Source of the DNA: Porodaedalea pini | Lineage: Eukaryota > Basidiomycota > Agaricomycetes > Hymenochaetales > Hymenochaetaceae | Reading direction: 5' to 3' | Assembly: GCA_002794775.1 (NCBI GenBank) | Contig: NBAY01000140.1 | Coordinates: 1-56,718, forward strand | Length of the DNA: 56,718 nucleotides | Shown: in pieces, positions 1-11,712 of the stretch | Numbering within the stretch: position 1 is the stretch's first letter | How the letters are laid out: each line of letters begins with the position of its first letter | Notes under the pieces: model-generated | Told to the model about the DNA's origin: nothing | Databases searched by the model: none | What the model saw: only the letters and a program-made list of their open reading frames with translations | Program-made: the position numbers and the translations under genes

Positions 1-2035
1 GAAGAGAACAAAGGAAAGCAAAGCAAAGCAGAGGAAGAGAAAACGCACCGAATAAGCCCCTTCTCAATCTGTTGCGCTGTGAGCTCACGCAGGTAGGGCA
101 TCATGCGCTCTTGGTAGACCGGCGCGAGTTTATACTGGTCATTGGTTTTTTTGTCAATTGCCGATTGTAAAGATAAAAGTCGAGTCAGATCGCGGTAGTT
201 CTAAACACAGCGAAGAGACGAGAGGAGAGAAGAGGAGAGAAGAGAAGAAATAAAGGGGGACTGTAAAGGTGAGGGAAACAAGAAAGGGAAATTTTGGAAA
301 CGAGAAGGGAAACAGAGAAGAGAGGAGACGCACGTCCATAAGTTTCCTGTCTCCTTCCTCATGCACCTTCGCAAGCAGCGCGGGGACGAGTGGGCTGTCC
401 GCGAGGTCCTCAAGGCGCTTCATGATCGGATGTCTGTACAAGTCACATCACTCAGTTTCGAGCAAAGAGCTGAAGAAGCGAAAGAAGGAGGCTGGGGGGG
501 GGGGGGAGAGAGAAAGGAAAAGAGGAGCTTTATGAAACGGAGAAGAGGAAGAGAGAAAGAGAAAGAAAAGGGAGGAACGTACACGCCAAAGATGATCCCC
601 TTCGTCCTCGGTAGCTTGCGGAATGTCTGGTGATCGACGCGAAAATACAGATCCTTCGGATGCTGTTTCTCTGATAGTTTTGCGCCGTCATCTTCCAGCT
701 TCGCGATGTTATCTATTTCACGAGCGAAGCGCCAAGCACAGACCGGCGGATGAGCAATACGGGCAGGGACAGAAGCAGAAACAGAAAAAAAGGACGTCGA
801 AATAAATAGGATCAGTACATGTGAAAGCAACCCAGAAGACAAACGAAATGAATAACGAAAGACCTCCCCAACTCACGGAAAAACAGCTCCCGATCATCGA
901 CGATCTCCCAGCTCGTGCGCTCGAACGGCTCGGAGGGGGCGAAGCGCTTCAAGGTGCGCTCGACGCTGAAGAGAATCTTCTCGTTGAAGTAGGGCACTGG
1001 GGCGTGCACCGTGCGCAGCGACCTGTTGATCTTTTTGGAGAGGAGGTAGAAGCCTTTTGATATCGACTTTGTCAGCGGGAAAACTTTGACTGGTTAGTGC
1101 GAGGGGGGAGGGAGGAGAGACGCACCGGGAAACGCGACGAGCCCGCCGGTGAAGTAGACATGCCCGTCCTCGCGCTCGCGGCCCATCAGAAAGTCATCTT
1201 CGACCAACCTACATCCAATCTCAGCATCAGCATCAGCGTCCATCTCTCCTCCTTTCCTTCCTTCACAAAAAAGAAGAAAGCACGGCCAAACGAAACGCAC
1301 CTCGAACAAACGCGCAACGCCTCAACGCCCACCTTGTCCTCAAGTCCCACCAAGCGCTCATCGGTGACCTTGTTCCAGATCCCTCCGCCCTTGCACTCGA
1401 TACGCTCGAAGAGCGTCGGGTAGCGTTTCGGGAGGTAGTCGGTCAGGATTTCGAGCAGCTCGCCGCAAGCGGCGTCATTCTCGGGCAGCGAGTCGATCAC
1501 GTTCTTTCCTTTGGGGGCGAGCGGGAAGACGAAGGAGGGAGGGAGCGTCAGGAGTGTTGGAAGGAAGGGAGGAGGAAAGGAAAGTACCTTGCTCGTTGAT
1601 GACCCGCGTCTTCTGCTCGATGTACCATTTTAGATCCTTGTCGATCTCGATCCAGTCGTTAATGTGCATCGGCTGGTGCGACATGGTCTGACATCGCACG
1701 GACGCATCAGCTCCTCTGAACGTGAAGGAGGAAGGAGAAGAGGACGTACCTGGTAGTACGGCCAGCGCACGGTCTTGTTCACGTAGAGGTGGTTCCGCGT
1801 CGTTGCTGCTTCCTACGACGAGGTATTACTCAGTGACTATAGTACGACATGTTCATGAGTTCTTGCTCACGAGGTTGAAATCATATAGAGGATCTGGGTC
1901 CGAGAGCCCTCCCGTAAATGCCAACGGATCTTTTTGGGGAGTCTTGAACCATCGCGAAAGCAGATACCAGCTAAGCAGAATACCGCAGCCGCAGAGGAGA
2001 GCGTTGAGAGGCAGAGCAAGAGGGAGAGTAAACAT
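1..2035 (-). CDS. Haem-dependent oxidative N-demethylase-like protein (DUF3445), 3' end beyond the window
   Basis: Resembles the DUF3445 family (PF11927), whose bacterial members are haem-dependent oxidative N-demethylases releasing methyl groups from amines as formaldehyde. The start ATG at 2035 opens an exon whose first 30 residues hold a hydrophobic segment (LLCGCGILLSWYLL), so a membrane anchor is likely. Exons I can join: 2035-1871, 1812-1750, 1687-1588, 1508-1301, 1208-1126, about 1083-877, 712-583, 433-367 and 134-49. After a GTGCGT donor the gene leaves the window, so the C-terminus is missing. Family signatures in order: WPYYQTMSHQP, WIEIDKDLKWY, ENDAACGELLEILTDYLP, VHAPVPYFNEKI, and YFRVDHQTFRKLPRT followed by HPIMKRLEDL, matching the family's RVERQTLRRLPR block. 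The haem role comes from bacterial relatives; the fungal substrate is unknown. The gene diverges from an amine-type permease. Confidence 0.72.
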
Positions 2036-2514
2036 AGCCCCAGACAGAGAAGGAGAAGGCGCAGCGAGCAGATGAATGAATGCGATAAAGATAGGAGGTC
2101 AAGAGACGGAGGCATTTATAAAAGGGTCATGTCAAGAAACACGACAGAGACTCGTGGTAGGGGACGCGAGACGGTAAGGAGCTCCGATCAATATTAATGA
2201 GTCTATCGACCTGAGCAAGATATCGTACATGAGGATGAGAACAGCGATAACGACAGCTGCGAGAGAGCAGGCCTCAAGGTCACGGTATTGAGCGACGTTT
2301 GAGACTGCCTACCTTACGTAAACAACATCGTTGCTACCAAATCTAACGATCCAAATGCTTCCGAGTCTGTTCTGTCCGAAGCGCTGTTAGACCGCGCTCA
2401 GCGCGAAGGGAGCAATTCAATCAAAACTCAATCCACTATCTTCGGTGACATATAAAACAATATTAATGCGGCTCGATCACCCTTCGCGTTTCCGGCCCCC
2501 GAAAGGTGCAAATC
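2036..2514. promoter_or_regulatory. Divergent promoter between the demethylase-like gene and permease 1
   Basis: This 479-base spacer separates two divergent start codons. A TATAAAA at 2451-2457 lies about 60 bases before the permease ATG. On the other strand a TATAAA-like box lies at about 2112-2124, some 80 bases before the demethylase-like ATG. No gene is visible in between. Shared upstream DNA would allow joint control of the pair, but no operator was identified. Confidence 0.45.
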
Positions 2515-5500
2515 ATGTCTATGTCTGAGTCGACGACGAGTTGCGAGAAATTCGGAGCCAAAAAAGTCGACAAGTCGGAGTCTGGCTATGGACTGTCTAC
2601 TATCGAGGAGGAAGATGTCAAACTGAAGCAGCTCGGTATCCGCCGTGAACTCCGTAAGGAGTTTACGAACTTTTCGACGATCTCGTTCGCGCTGGGTGTT
2701 CTCGGGTGAGTGCTTCAACACGAACGCGAATTGAGACTATGGACCTCTGGTGCTAAGCGTGATGTCTCGACAAGATGCTCCGCGAGTATAGCTTCGACAC
2801 TAAACACGCCCTTACTACTGGGCGGCCCAGCAACTGCAGTGAGTGAAAACGAATATTTGGATAGATACGTCGTTGACAAGTCCGTCAGGTCTGGGCATGG
2901 TTCCTAGGCTCATTCGGATGTCTCGCTATCGCAGCCTCAGTCGCAGGTAGTACACTCCTCCTCAAGCTCCCGATCTGAATGAATGACGGAGATCTCGTGT
3001 CCGAATCATAGAGTTAGTCTCCGCATACCCGACGTCTGGAGGGATATACACGAGCACGGCGTTCGTCATCCCAGAACGATACAGGGCGAGTGTTACGTTC
3101 GTAACCGCCTGGTAAGATCTCCTATTTTACTTTTGTGGGAGATAGGATCGGAGCTTAAGGATTGAATTCGACCTTGCAGGATGACGATAATAGGCCAGCT
3201 CGCGACGCCCGCCTCCGTGACCTTCGCGCTGTACGTCCAATCCACACACTCTCTCCCTTTCCCCTTGATATAAAGAAATGCTCGTTGTCTGACACAAGAA
3301 GCTCCCAGATGATCTACGCAGCAGCCACTATCGGGACAGACGGGTCCTTCGTCGCATCCACGGGACAGGTCCTCGGGCTGTACGTCGGCCTCACCGTCGC
3401 ACTCGGCGTGCTGAATAGTCTGCCCACGCGGTGGCTGCATAGAATCACTGCAGGTTATGGTATTGCTTCATCTTTGGCAAAGCGAAATGTTCTCAATTTA
3501 AGGTGATTTTTTGTAGTGTATTTCAACATGCTGACAACGCTAGCGATCATCATCGCGATCCCAGCTGCAGGCTCCCGATCTGAAGGAGGACTGGCGAGCC
3601 ATAAATTCGTCTGGACAGAGGTGAGCTCAGCGCTCAACCTTCCGAATTATCAGATCTGTGTGCATTAGGCCTGTTACTGATGTACTGTTAACATGGTATG
3701 CGGCTAGATCATCGATAGCTCGGGCTGGAACGATAGGGGGTTCGCGTTCTTACTTGGATTGCTCTGTGTGCAGTGGGTTATGGTGAGCTCTGCGCTCTGC
3801 GCTTTATGAACTTTCATTATTGACTATTGATTGTCGGACTGTATTGATTTGTATGATTTAACAGACAGATTATGATGGAGCGGCGCGTACGTCGACTCAA
3901 TTCTCTCCTCCCTAGCAACACAACCTACGGAGTTTTATGTCTTTTCTCTTCCTTTGGCAGACTTATCAGAAGAAGTGAAGAACGCAGCCGTCGCTGCGCC
4001 AGTCGCGATCGTCTCCGCCGGTAAAATCACCCTTACTCTCCAAAACCCCTGTTGTGAAATCTGATGCTGCGGTTTAATCAGTGTGCATCACGTCTGTTCT
4101 CGGCTTCTTCGTTATCGTGTCTATCTGTTACGGAATTAGGGACTTCACTGCGCTTCCGGGTCCGACGGGGCTGGTGTTCTCGCAGGTACGTCTATGTACA
4201 CGCTTTGCAGCACGGAGAGCTACATGTTGAGCTGTGTGATCAAGATTCTGTGGGACAACCTAGGGAAACGCGGCGCCCTTGCATTATGGTCGTTCATCAT
4301 CATCGTGCAGACTATGACGGCTGCGACGTGCCAGCTCGCGTGTATTCGCAGTGCGTAGTTTTTTTCTGCGGCTTTTTTATCATGCTCTATATACGAGTAC
4401 ATAAAACTAACGAAGGCTTGTGCTGTATTCGTAGGTATATACGCCATATCTCGCGATGTAAGCGTCCCTTTTCATCTTTCTCCTAAAAACGTATGTGCAG
4501 AAGGGTATACCGTACTTACGTCGGCCATGGGGCCGCGGATGAATCGAACAGAACGCACTCCCCGACCGCCGCCTCTTCGCAAAAATATGGAAGCGGACTG
4601 GGACGCCGGTCAACGCGGTCGTGCTGACCGTGGTGGTCGCGACGATCTTTGGGCTGCTGGACTTGGCGTCTTCTGTTGCCGTGAGTTCAGATGAAGCGTG
4701 ATATAAACGATGTGAACCGTGCGTTTTGTGCTGATTTGTCCCGCGTAGATCAATGCGGTGTTTAGGTGGGGTCTACGACGGAGTGTTCTTGCATTGCTAG
4801 CGCTTCTCTAATACGAGACATCGGTCTTACTACATAGTATCACGGCCGTCGCGCTTGATCTATCCTATATGGTTCGTCTCCTTTTTTTTTCTCTCTCTTT
4901 CATTTATCTCCATTTTCTCTTCAAGGTTTTTTCCACACTGACTGTGATTCCCCTCTCTGCCCTTCCGTTTCAGATCCCCGTAATCGCCAAATTGTGCCTA
5001 TGGATCCAGAAAGATCCGAGCGTGTCGTTCGAGCCCGGCCCGTTCAACATGAGCAGGCCAGGCTACTTCGTCAATGCCTATGCGGTTGTCTGGTGCGTAC
5101 ATCTCTCTTTCGCAAAATCTCTCCTTTCTCTTCCTTTGTGATCTCCACGAAATGGATCTGACGACAATGGGATTGGGATTGGGGTGTAGGACGTGTCTAG
5201 AGACGGGGTTCGTACCGTCTCGATTCCTCTTTTTCTCTCTCTCTCGACGCCGGCTGACTTACTGAGCTTCGGAATGGGCCTGTGTATAGGATATTAATCA
5301 TGCCGCAGGTGCGCCCCGTCACCGCCTCGACGATGAACTACGCCGGCCCGATCATGGGCGCCGTATGTGGGCTTTCGTGGATCTGGTACAAGCTTTATTG
5401 GGTACGTCTTGTATATCCGTTCTTCGTTGCTCGTTGCTCGGTCCCCGATCCCGGATCCCGGATCCTCGTCCCTCAACAGCATTCTCTACGTGTAATGCTG

Positions 5501-5534
5501 AATGAATCACTATCCTGTTTTCTTGGATCTCATC

Positions 5535-5572
<38 letters not shown>

Positions 5573-5705
5573 ATAGCATCGACATTATCTCGGACCAGGG
5601 AGACACAACAGTGCATCTTCTCAGGAGGCGGTGGAAAGGGAGAGCTCTGACGCGGGGAAGCAGGCGTCGCCTGTTGAGGTCGAGACGAGGGTTGCTGGTG
5701 ATTGA
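2515..5705 (+). CDS. APC-family amino acid/GABA/choline-type permease 1
   Basis: A plasma-membrane transporter of the amino acid-polyamine-organocation superfamily, closest in type to fungal GABA/choline permeases (UGA4/HNM1-like). The ATG at 2515 starts a hydrophilic N-terminus ending in RRELRKEFTNFSTISFA, which precedes the first membrane span. Well over a dozen short exons follow. Recognisable blocks are NTPLLLGGPATA, SAYPTSGGIYTSTAFVIP (the APC TSGG signature), SQMIYAAATIGTDGSF, GWNDRGFAFLLGLL, CYGIRDFTALPGPTGLVF, ILWDNLGKRGALALW, MPQVRPVTASTMNY and GLSWIWYKLYW. The last exon follows a (CAA)n-bearing intron, encodes a polar tail ending VETRVAGD, and stops at 5703-5705. Twelve membrane spans are expected from the family. 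The substrate cannot be read from sequence. A paralogue lies at 8312-11009 with the aldehyde dehydrogenase between them. Confidence 0.85.
5534..5573 (+). repeat. (CAA)13 microsatellite in the last intron of permease 1
   Basis: About thirteen uninterrupted CAA triplets lie between the donor after YKLYW and the acceptor before the terminal exon. Read through, the repeat would be polyglutamine. The family end YKLYW and the well-placed AAATAG acceptor just after it argue that it is spliced out. Permease 2 lacks the repeat at the same place. Confidence 0.85.
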
Positions 5706-5886
5706 AGACTTCTGCATTATATATCATATACAATATTGGAATGGAGTATGAAGGAGTATGCCAAGTATCTTAAATGCCAGTTCATTTCATTGTCGCATCA
5801 CAGCTTCAAGACACTTCCAAGATCCAAGAAAGGACAGAAAAAAATATGACAGGCTCTCAAGCGAAACATCATCGAACGGTCTCAAC

Positions 5887-7936
5887 TCAGGAAGACGGGA
5901 TATCCAGAAAGACGCTCTGGGATAACGCCTCAAGCTTGTCATCCGTGTACGGTGCATATCGATTGGCGAATTGAGGCTCGAACCTAGGCATTTATCACAT
6001 CAGTACGAAACACGGAACACGGTAGGATGTGCGCAGAGCCGGACGTACTCTTTGGGCACGTCTGTTGAGCTGCGACGATGCGTGAAGCCGTCGTAGCCGT
6101 ATTTCATGACTTGGTATCCATCTGTACAGAGCAGCCGTTAGCAACGGAACATGCCGTAACTTTGAGATTGAGTACTTACAGCCTGACGCGCCGACGCCGC
6201 TGAACGGGAGGTCGGCAACTAAATCAGGTGCACGGTTGGTCAGGCTGCAACGGTCAAGATGGATGGAGACTCAGGTGGACGTACCTCCCATCTGACTGAA
6301 CGTTTCGTTGAAGATAAGCGACCCGCTCAGAGTCTCTTCCAGTACTGTGGGATTGAGTCAGTGTGGACTTTGCGTATGAGGGCAGAAAGGAAGAAGACTT
6401 ACGCTTGTCCTTCACTTCCTTCCGGTCGGTGAAAGCGTAGAAAGCTAGAGGATTAGGCCTGTAGAGAGTATCTCATTGGTATATCGTTTCACTACAAATT
6501 GAGTTCGAAGAATGTACTTACCGCGAATTCACGAATTCGATCGCCTCATCTATATCGGCCACCGGAACGATAGGCAAGATAGGGCCGAATAGTTCACTAT
6601 CCGAAATTAGTGTTAATTACAGCGGAAGCATTGACCGGCAAGAGTTGCGTTGAGACTCACTCCTCCATGACCGAGTCATCGCCCTTAACTCCCGCCAGAA
6701 CCGTCAGACCGATCTTGAGCCTCGACTTATCCTCCTCTCCACCGAGAGCAACGGTCCCCTTCGACCGTGCAAGAAGATCTGACAGACGCTTGAAGTGGTT
6801 CTCGTTCACAATGCGCCCGAACGAAGACGACGCGAGCGTGCCCTTCGGGTATCGCTCTTTGTAGACAGCCTTGATAGCCGCGATGAATGCGTCCTGAGAA
6901 TCTTGAGGGACGAGCACGTAGTCGGGTGCTATGCATGTCTGGCCCGCGTTGTTTGCTTTGCCGAATAGGATGCGCCGGGCAGCCAGTTTCATGTCGTAAG
7001 CTGCGTCTACGATCACCGGAGACTTCCCGCCGAGCTCCAGAGAGCAAGGCGTTAGAGTTTTTGCTGCTGCTGTTGCGACGATGCGTCCGACATTACCGTT
7101 GCCAGTGTAATTTACTAGCAAGGCTACGTTTAGCTCACACGTAGACGGGAGCGAACACTGACGGACGTACTATGACCCCAACGAAGCTCTTGAAGTATAG
7201 TCGATTCTGGGATTGAGCCATTCACAACCGCATATGCGTCCTGATCCAGGTACTTGGGCAGGAGATCGGCGAGAAGCTGAGCATACGAAGGTGCTAGCTC
7301 AGACGGCTTGATGACAGCCGGACAACCAGCTGAGATCGCTGCGTACAAAGGTTGAAGAGACAGCATGATTGGGTAGTTCCACGGCCTGTTGTGTAATCAC
7401 AACAAAGTCAAAACCATGAATAAACCAAAACCTCGGTAAAAACACACGAAATGATCAAGACAGGCCCCTTCGGTTGCTTGAAGACCGTTGGACTCCATGA
7501 CTCCTGTCTCTCCGGAACAGCAATTCTCTCTGGCCTCGCCCATTCTTCCAACCTCTCAGCGGACAGCAGACTGCGGTGGACGATGTTGCCTAGTTCAAAT
7601 GCGAATACTTCGAGCTTCGGCTTGCCGAGGTCGCTGAAGAGCGCGTCTGCGAAAGCGTCGGCATTATTTTGACACATGCGGGCGAGCGCATATAGTTGCG
7701 AACGACGGTAAGCAAGTGGGAGACATCGTCGACCTTTGAAAGAGCTATAGACCGTTTCGTGGTACTGTAATGAGTGCAAGAGGCAAGAATCAGTCTCTCG
7801 TTCGCCGCGTCTGCCAGTGTGAAAGGGTACGACACGCGTAAAGCTCTCACTTTGACCGCCACCACTTCGCCGTTCCGGATGAATAGAAAAACGAATCTAC
7901 CTGTTTTATCAATTTCTTTGGCGTGTACTTCAACAT
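5887..7936 (-). CDS. Class-3 (fatty) aldehyde dehydrogenase
   Basis: NAD(P)-dependent oxidation of an aldehyde to a carboxylic acid. The ATG at 7936 opens a 12-codon exon ([12 protein letters not shown]) joined in frame to [13 protein letters not shown], matching the TPL..I...LR.SFK.G start of this class. Later blocks in order: [83 protein letters not shown] with the general-base Glu, [16 protein letters not shown] with the catalytic Cys, [32 protein letters not shown] and a C-terminus [13 protein letters not shown], stopping at 5887-5889. All catalytic features are present. It lies between the two permeases, convergent with the first and divergent from the second. Substrates of the class are often long-chain or semialdehydes; a role in amine catabolism is inferred only from the neighbours. 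Confidence 0.9.
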
Positions 7937-8311
7937 GATGGGGCTCTGTGGTTAGACTCGGTCTGTAGCTGGGAATCGTCTCTTTATAAAGACGTGAAGA
8001 CATCTCTGCAACACGGCGAAGCACATGAACCGCGTCAAACGCCAGCCGCTTTTGCCTGCTGAAGAGCGCTCACTGACAGCCTTCCAAGTGTTTGCTATAA
8101 TAAAACCGTGATCTCGTCTGAAAGCGCTGTGAACCTTGCCATTCCAGGACGCAAGCATGGACCTAGTAGCGGTATCGAGAAGGTGGAGACCCACGGTGGT
8201 CCCACTGCGGGAATAGAGTCTTCAGACTGAACATCATGGGAAGAACTTCAAGAAGCTCGGCTTTGTCTTATCTTCGGATCTGGCCTCATAAACATTGCCG
8301 GGTCTGAAGGC
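7937..8311. promoter_or_regulatory. Divergent promoter between the aldehyde dehydrogenase and permease 2
   Basis: The 375 bases separate the start codons of two oppositely transcribed genes and hold no coding sequence I can support. The layout repeats the divergent design of the demethylase-like gene and permease 1. No clear TATA box or operator stands out. Confidence 0.4.
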
Positions 8312-11009
8312 ATGGAATCAGAGCGCCCACCAATGCCCGCAATGTCCTCAGAGAAGAGCGAGGCAGCAGTTCACGTCGAACACCGTGAGGTTGAAGAGGA
8401 TGAACGACTTCTTCAATTGGGAATCCGTCGCGAACTGAAGAAGGAGTTTGGTAACTTCAGTACGATAAGCTTCGCTATCGGCATTATGGGGTCAGCCGTC
8501 GCAAAGATACGTGAAAGTCGACGCCATTGACACCTTACAGAATCTCTGCAACAATAGCCTCGACATTCAACACGCCCATCGTACTAGGAGGGAGAGCCGT
8601 GGCTATTTGGACATGGTTCATTGGTTCCTTTGGGTGTATCGCAATTGCTGTTTCGGTTGCAGGTTTGTTTTATATACCTATCTACGCACTCGATCATTCG
8701 TAACAAGAAAGTTTACAGAGCTTGCGTCCGCATACCCGACATCCGGAGGCTTGTACACAAGTACAGGCTTCGTGGTTCCAGCTAAGTATCGTTCTAGTGT
8801 TACTTTCGTTAACGCCTGGTGAGTATAGGTATTCCAACCTTGAAGGTGTGCATCGGTATTGACTGGTATTTCAAGGATGACATTAATTGGCCAACTCGCC
8901 GGCCAAGCCTCAATTATGTTTGCTTTGTGACTTTGTTTAACACTGCTGTTGCTTCAACACTCGGTGCTGATAATAAGTAGGTCGCAAATGATTTTTGCAG
9001 CTGTTACAATAGGGACCGAGGGAAACTTCGCAGCATCAATCGGCCAAATTCTTGGGGTGTATGTGGCGCTGAACGTCACCTTCGGAATATTGAACACCTT
9101 GCCGTCAAGATTTCTGCATCGCATTTCATATCTTTACGGTAAGTAATGGCCCAGCACTTTCTCTCCGTCACAAGCAGGATTCATCAATTATTTGCAGTTT
9201 ATTTTAATATATTTACGGCCATAGCCGTTATTATTGCAGTACCTGCTTCAGGAAGAGGGCATTTAACTAGTTCAGAAGTTGTCTGGACCGGGGTTCGTTC
9301 GTTGCTCCATAGTTTCCCTAAGGATGAGACTTACGTTAAACTTTAGATCGTGGATAATTCTGGATGGAACAACAAAGGCTTCGCGTTTCTCCTCGGTTTA
9401 TTCTGCGTCCAATTTGTGATGGTAAGTACCAAACTGGGTTAGGAATGAAAGCACACTTAAATGAATCGTTGATCAGACAGACTACGATGCCGTTGCTCGC
9501 AAGTAGCGCCTTTTGTCTGGCTGCTCTTCTACTGATTTGCTTCAACAGATATGTCGGAGGAGGTACAAAATGCAGCCCTGGCCGCACCTGTCGGAATTGT
9601 TGTCGGAGGTGAGACACAAGGCTCATCTTAACAAGATAGGAGCTTTGATGGTGACGGCCTTATTTTTAGTTGTCGTCACTGCGGTCCTCGGATTTTTCCT
9701 CGTCGTATCCCTCTGTTACGGGATACGTGATCTGAGTGCTTTGCCAGGCCCGACTGGGCTCGTATTCGCGCAGGTGAGCGCGCAGGTCAGGTTATAGAAG
9801 TTTACTCAAGCAGATATACAGATTCTCTGGGATAACCTAGGGAAGAAAGGCGGGCTGGTATTGTGGATATGCGTCATTATCAACCAAGCAATGGTGTCGG
9901 CGGCTGGCCAACTCGCTTGTATAAGGAGTACGTGGTCCATTCTTTCTCTGACGAGGAGGTGATTTTTTCACCGTTGAGTGTGCAATAGGCATATATGCTA
10001 TTTCTAGAGATGTCAGGGCCGAAATTGTATTCTTCCTCATATATGTTTCACTGACTTGTACTTCTTGGACAGAATGCCCTGCCGGATCGTCGACTCTTCT
10101 CCAAAATTTGGTCGAAGACGAAGACGCCAGTTTACGCAATGATCTTGACCGTTGTCTTGGTCTCGCTGCTCGGCCTTCTTTCACTTGCATCACTTATCGC
10201 CGTCCGTGTTTTGTTAAAGCGTGAAAAATACTGACTTGACTTGATTTGACATGGAGTTTTCCTTCTGTAGGTTAATGCGGTGTTCAGGTTGGGACGTTGT
10301 TCTCCTTATATAAGTTGTGCCATACTCATTAAGGCCCTTCTCTAGCGTCACTGCAGTTGCTTTGGATCTTTCCTACATCGTAAGTGAAGATGACAGATAG
10401 CAGTTCCCGTGTCCAACTTCCAACTTTGATGCATTCTGACGATTGGATCAAAGATACCCATCATTGCAAAAGTCTACATCTCATTCCAGAAAGATCCAGG
10501 CCTTCGGTTCACTCCAGGCCCGTTTTATACGGGAAAATGGAGCATCATCATCAATATTTATGCGATAGTATGGTGGGTCTAGGAGCTCCAATTTGGACCT
10601 CTCAAGCTGATAGGTACTGGTGCTTTGTGTATTGACAGGACGATCCTAGAAACAGGGTAACGCTCTCATAATAGGTTTTGCTCCTGCAAACTGCTAGATT
10701 GAACTGACCCCTGCGGGACAGGGTCTTAATCATGCCGCAAGTCTTCCCGGTCACTGCAGCGACCATGAATTATACAAGCCCGATCTTGGTCTGCGTCTGC
10801 GGCTTGTCATGGATCTGGTACAAGACCTACTGGGTACGCTGCACTATCCATAAAGCGATCACATATTCCTTACTTCCCAATCGTCGCGACAGCATCGCTA
10901 TTTTACTGGACCCGCAAGCTTTTTGGCGTCCACAACCTCACCGCCGACCTTGACTACTATTAGTGCAGAAGAAGAGGAGAAAGGAAAGGTGGATAGCCTG
11001 ATCACATAA
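8312..11009 (+). CDS. APC-family amino acid/GABA/choline-type permease 2
   Basis: A paralogue of permease 1 with the same block order and matching intron positions. It begins at the ATG at 8312. The N-terminal RRELKKEFGNFSTISFAIG is followed by STFNTPIVLGG-type sequence, SAYPTSGGLYTSTGFVVP, SQMIFAAVTIGTEGNFAAS, NNKGFAFLLGLFCVQFVM, CYGIRDLSALPGPTGLVF, ILWDNLGKKGGLVLW, MPQVFPVTAATMNY and GLSWIWYKTYW. The last exon starts after a GACAG acceptor, reads HRYFTGPASFLAS, ends KGKVDSLIT and stops at 11007-11009. Its introns are shorter than those of permease 1. The polar tails differ completely, so the two may differ in turnover or regulation. A twelve-span plasma-membrane transporter is expected; the substrate is unknown. 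Confidence 0.85.
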
Positions 11010-11712
11010 AACGCTTATCGAGTCATTGAGCTGCGGCGGCCGTGCCGCAGCTGTGTCTGTTATCTATTCACCATACGTATAATACACAAAGCATATATAC
11101 GTTCGTGTATACGATACTGATGACAAGAACATCGGGAAAAAAAGCGCATCAATAGTCATTCGGAGAAAGGAGAAGAGGCGATTTGCCGTACAGGCAGAAG
11201 AATGCAGAAGGGTAGGCTTTCACTATACGGAAATGTGAAGCCGCGGAAAACGAATACGAAGGAAGCACGCACGGACAAAAATTGTCGGAGATTAGCGTAA
11301 AAAACCCGGACGGTACAGAAGGCGAAAACATGATAGTTGCAAGGAAATAGAACATCAAAAGGTAAAAGAAACTGGATGCGTAACTGAGTCAGGCACGAAA
11401 GCGTGCGAACAAGATCGTATGTGCAAAGGTTAAGTTAGGGACTGAGGACACGGAGAGACCTTCGATGCGACAAGAACAGATCATGAACAGGGGAGAGATT
11501 GAGAGGAAGATAATAAGGGTCCCGCAGGTTTTTGCACTAAAGCGGGTTTTTCGTCTAGCAGTATGCCGAAAGTAGCACCCGGCGGAATAGATACTGGTCT
11601 GAAGAAATTGCAGTAGCAACTGCATGGAAAGAAAGGATGAATAGCGTCCCGCTAGAGCGTTCGTGGGTCTCCGCTTACCAGAAAGCCAGTGGTGACTATT
11701 GCTCTGCACGGT
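11010..11712. other. Convergent spacer, 3' flanks of permease 2 and the La-motif gene
   Basis: Both neighbours end into this 703-base stretch, so it should hold two 3' untranslated regions. Frames open on the minus strand here are low-complexity and match nothing I recognise. No RNA gene or repeat was seen. Confidence 0.5.

Noticed and set aside
154..620. Open frames in the purine-rich stretch between exons of the demethylase-like gene
   Set aside because: They are low-complexity translations of GA-rich intron sequence; the family frame skips them through well-placed splice sites.
5534..5573. Polyglutamine-coding tract
   Set aside because: It lies in an intron; the protein frame before and after matches the family only when it is removed.
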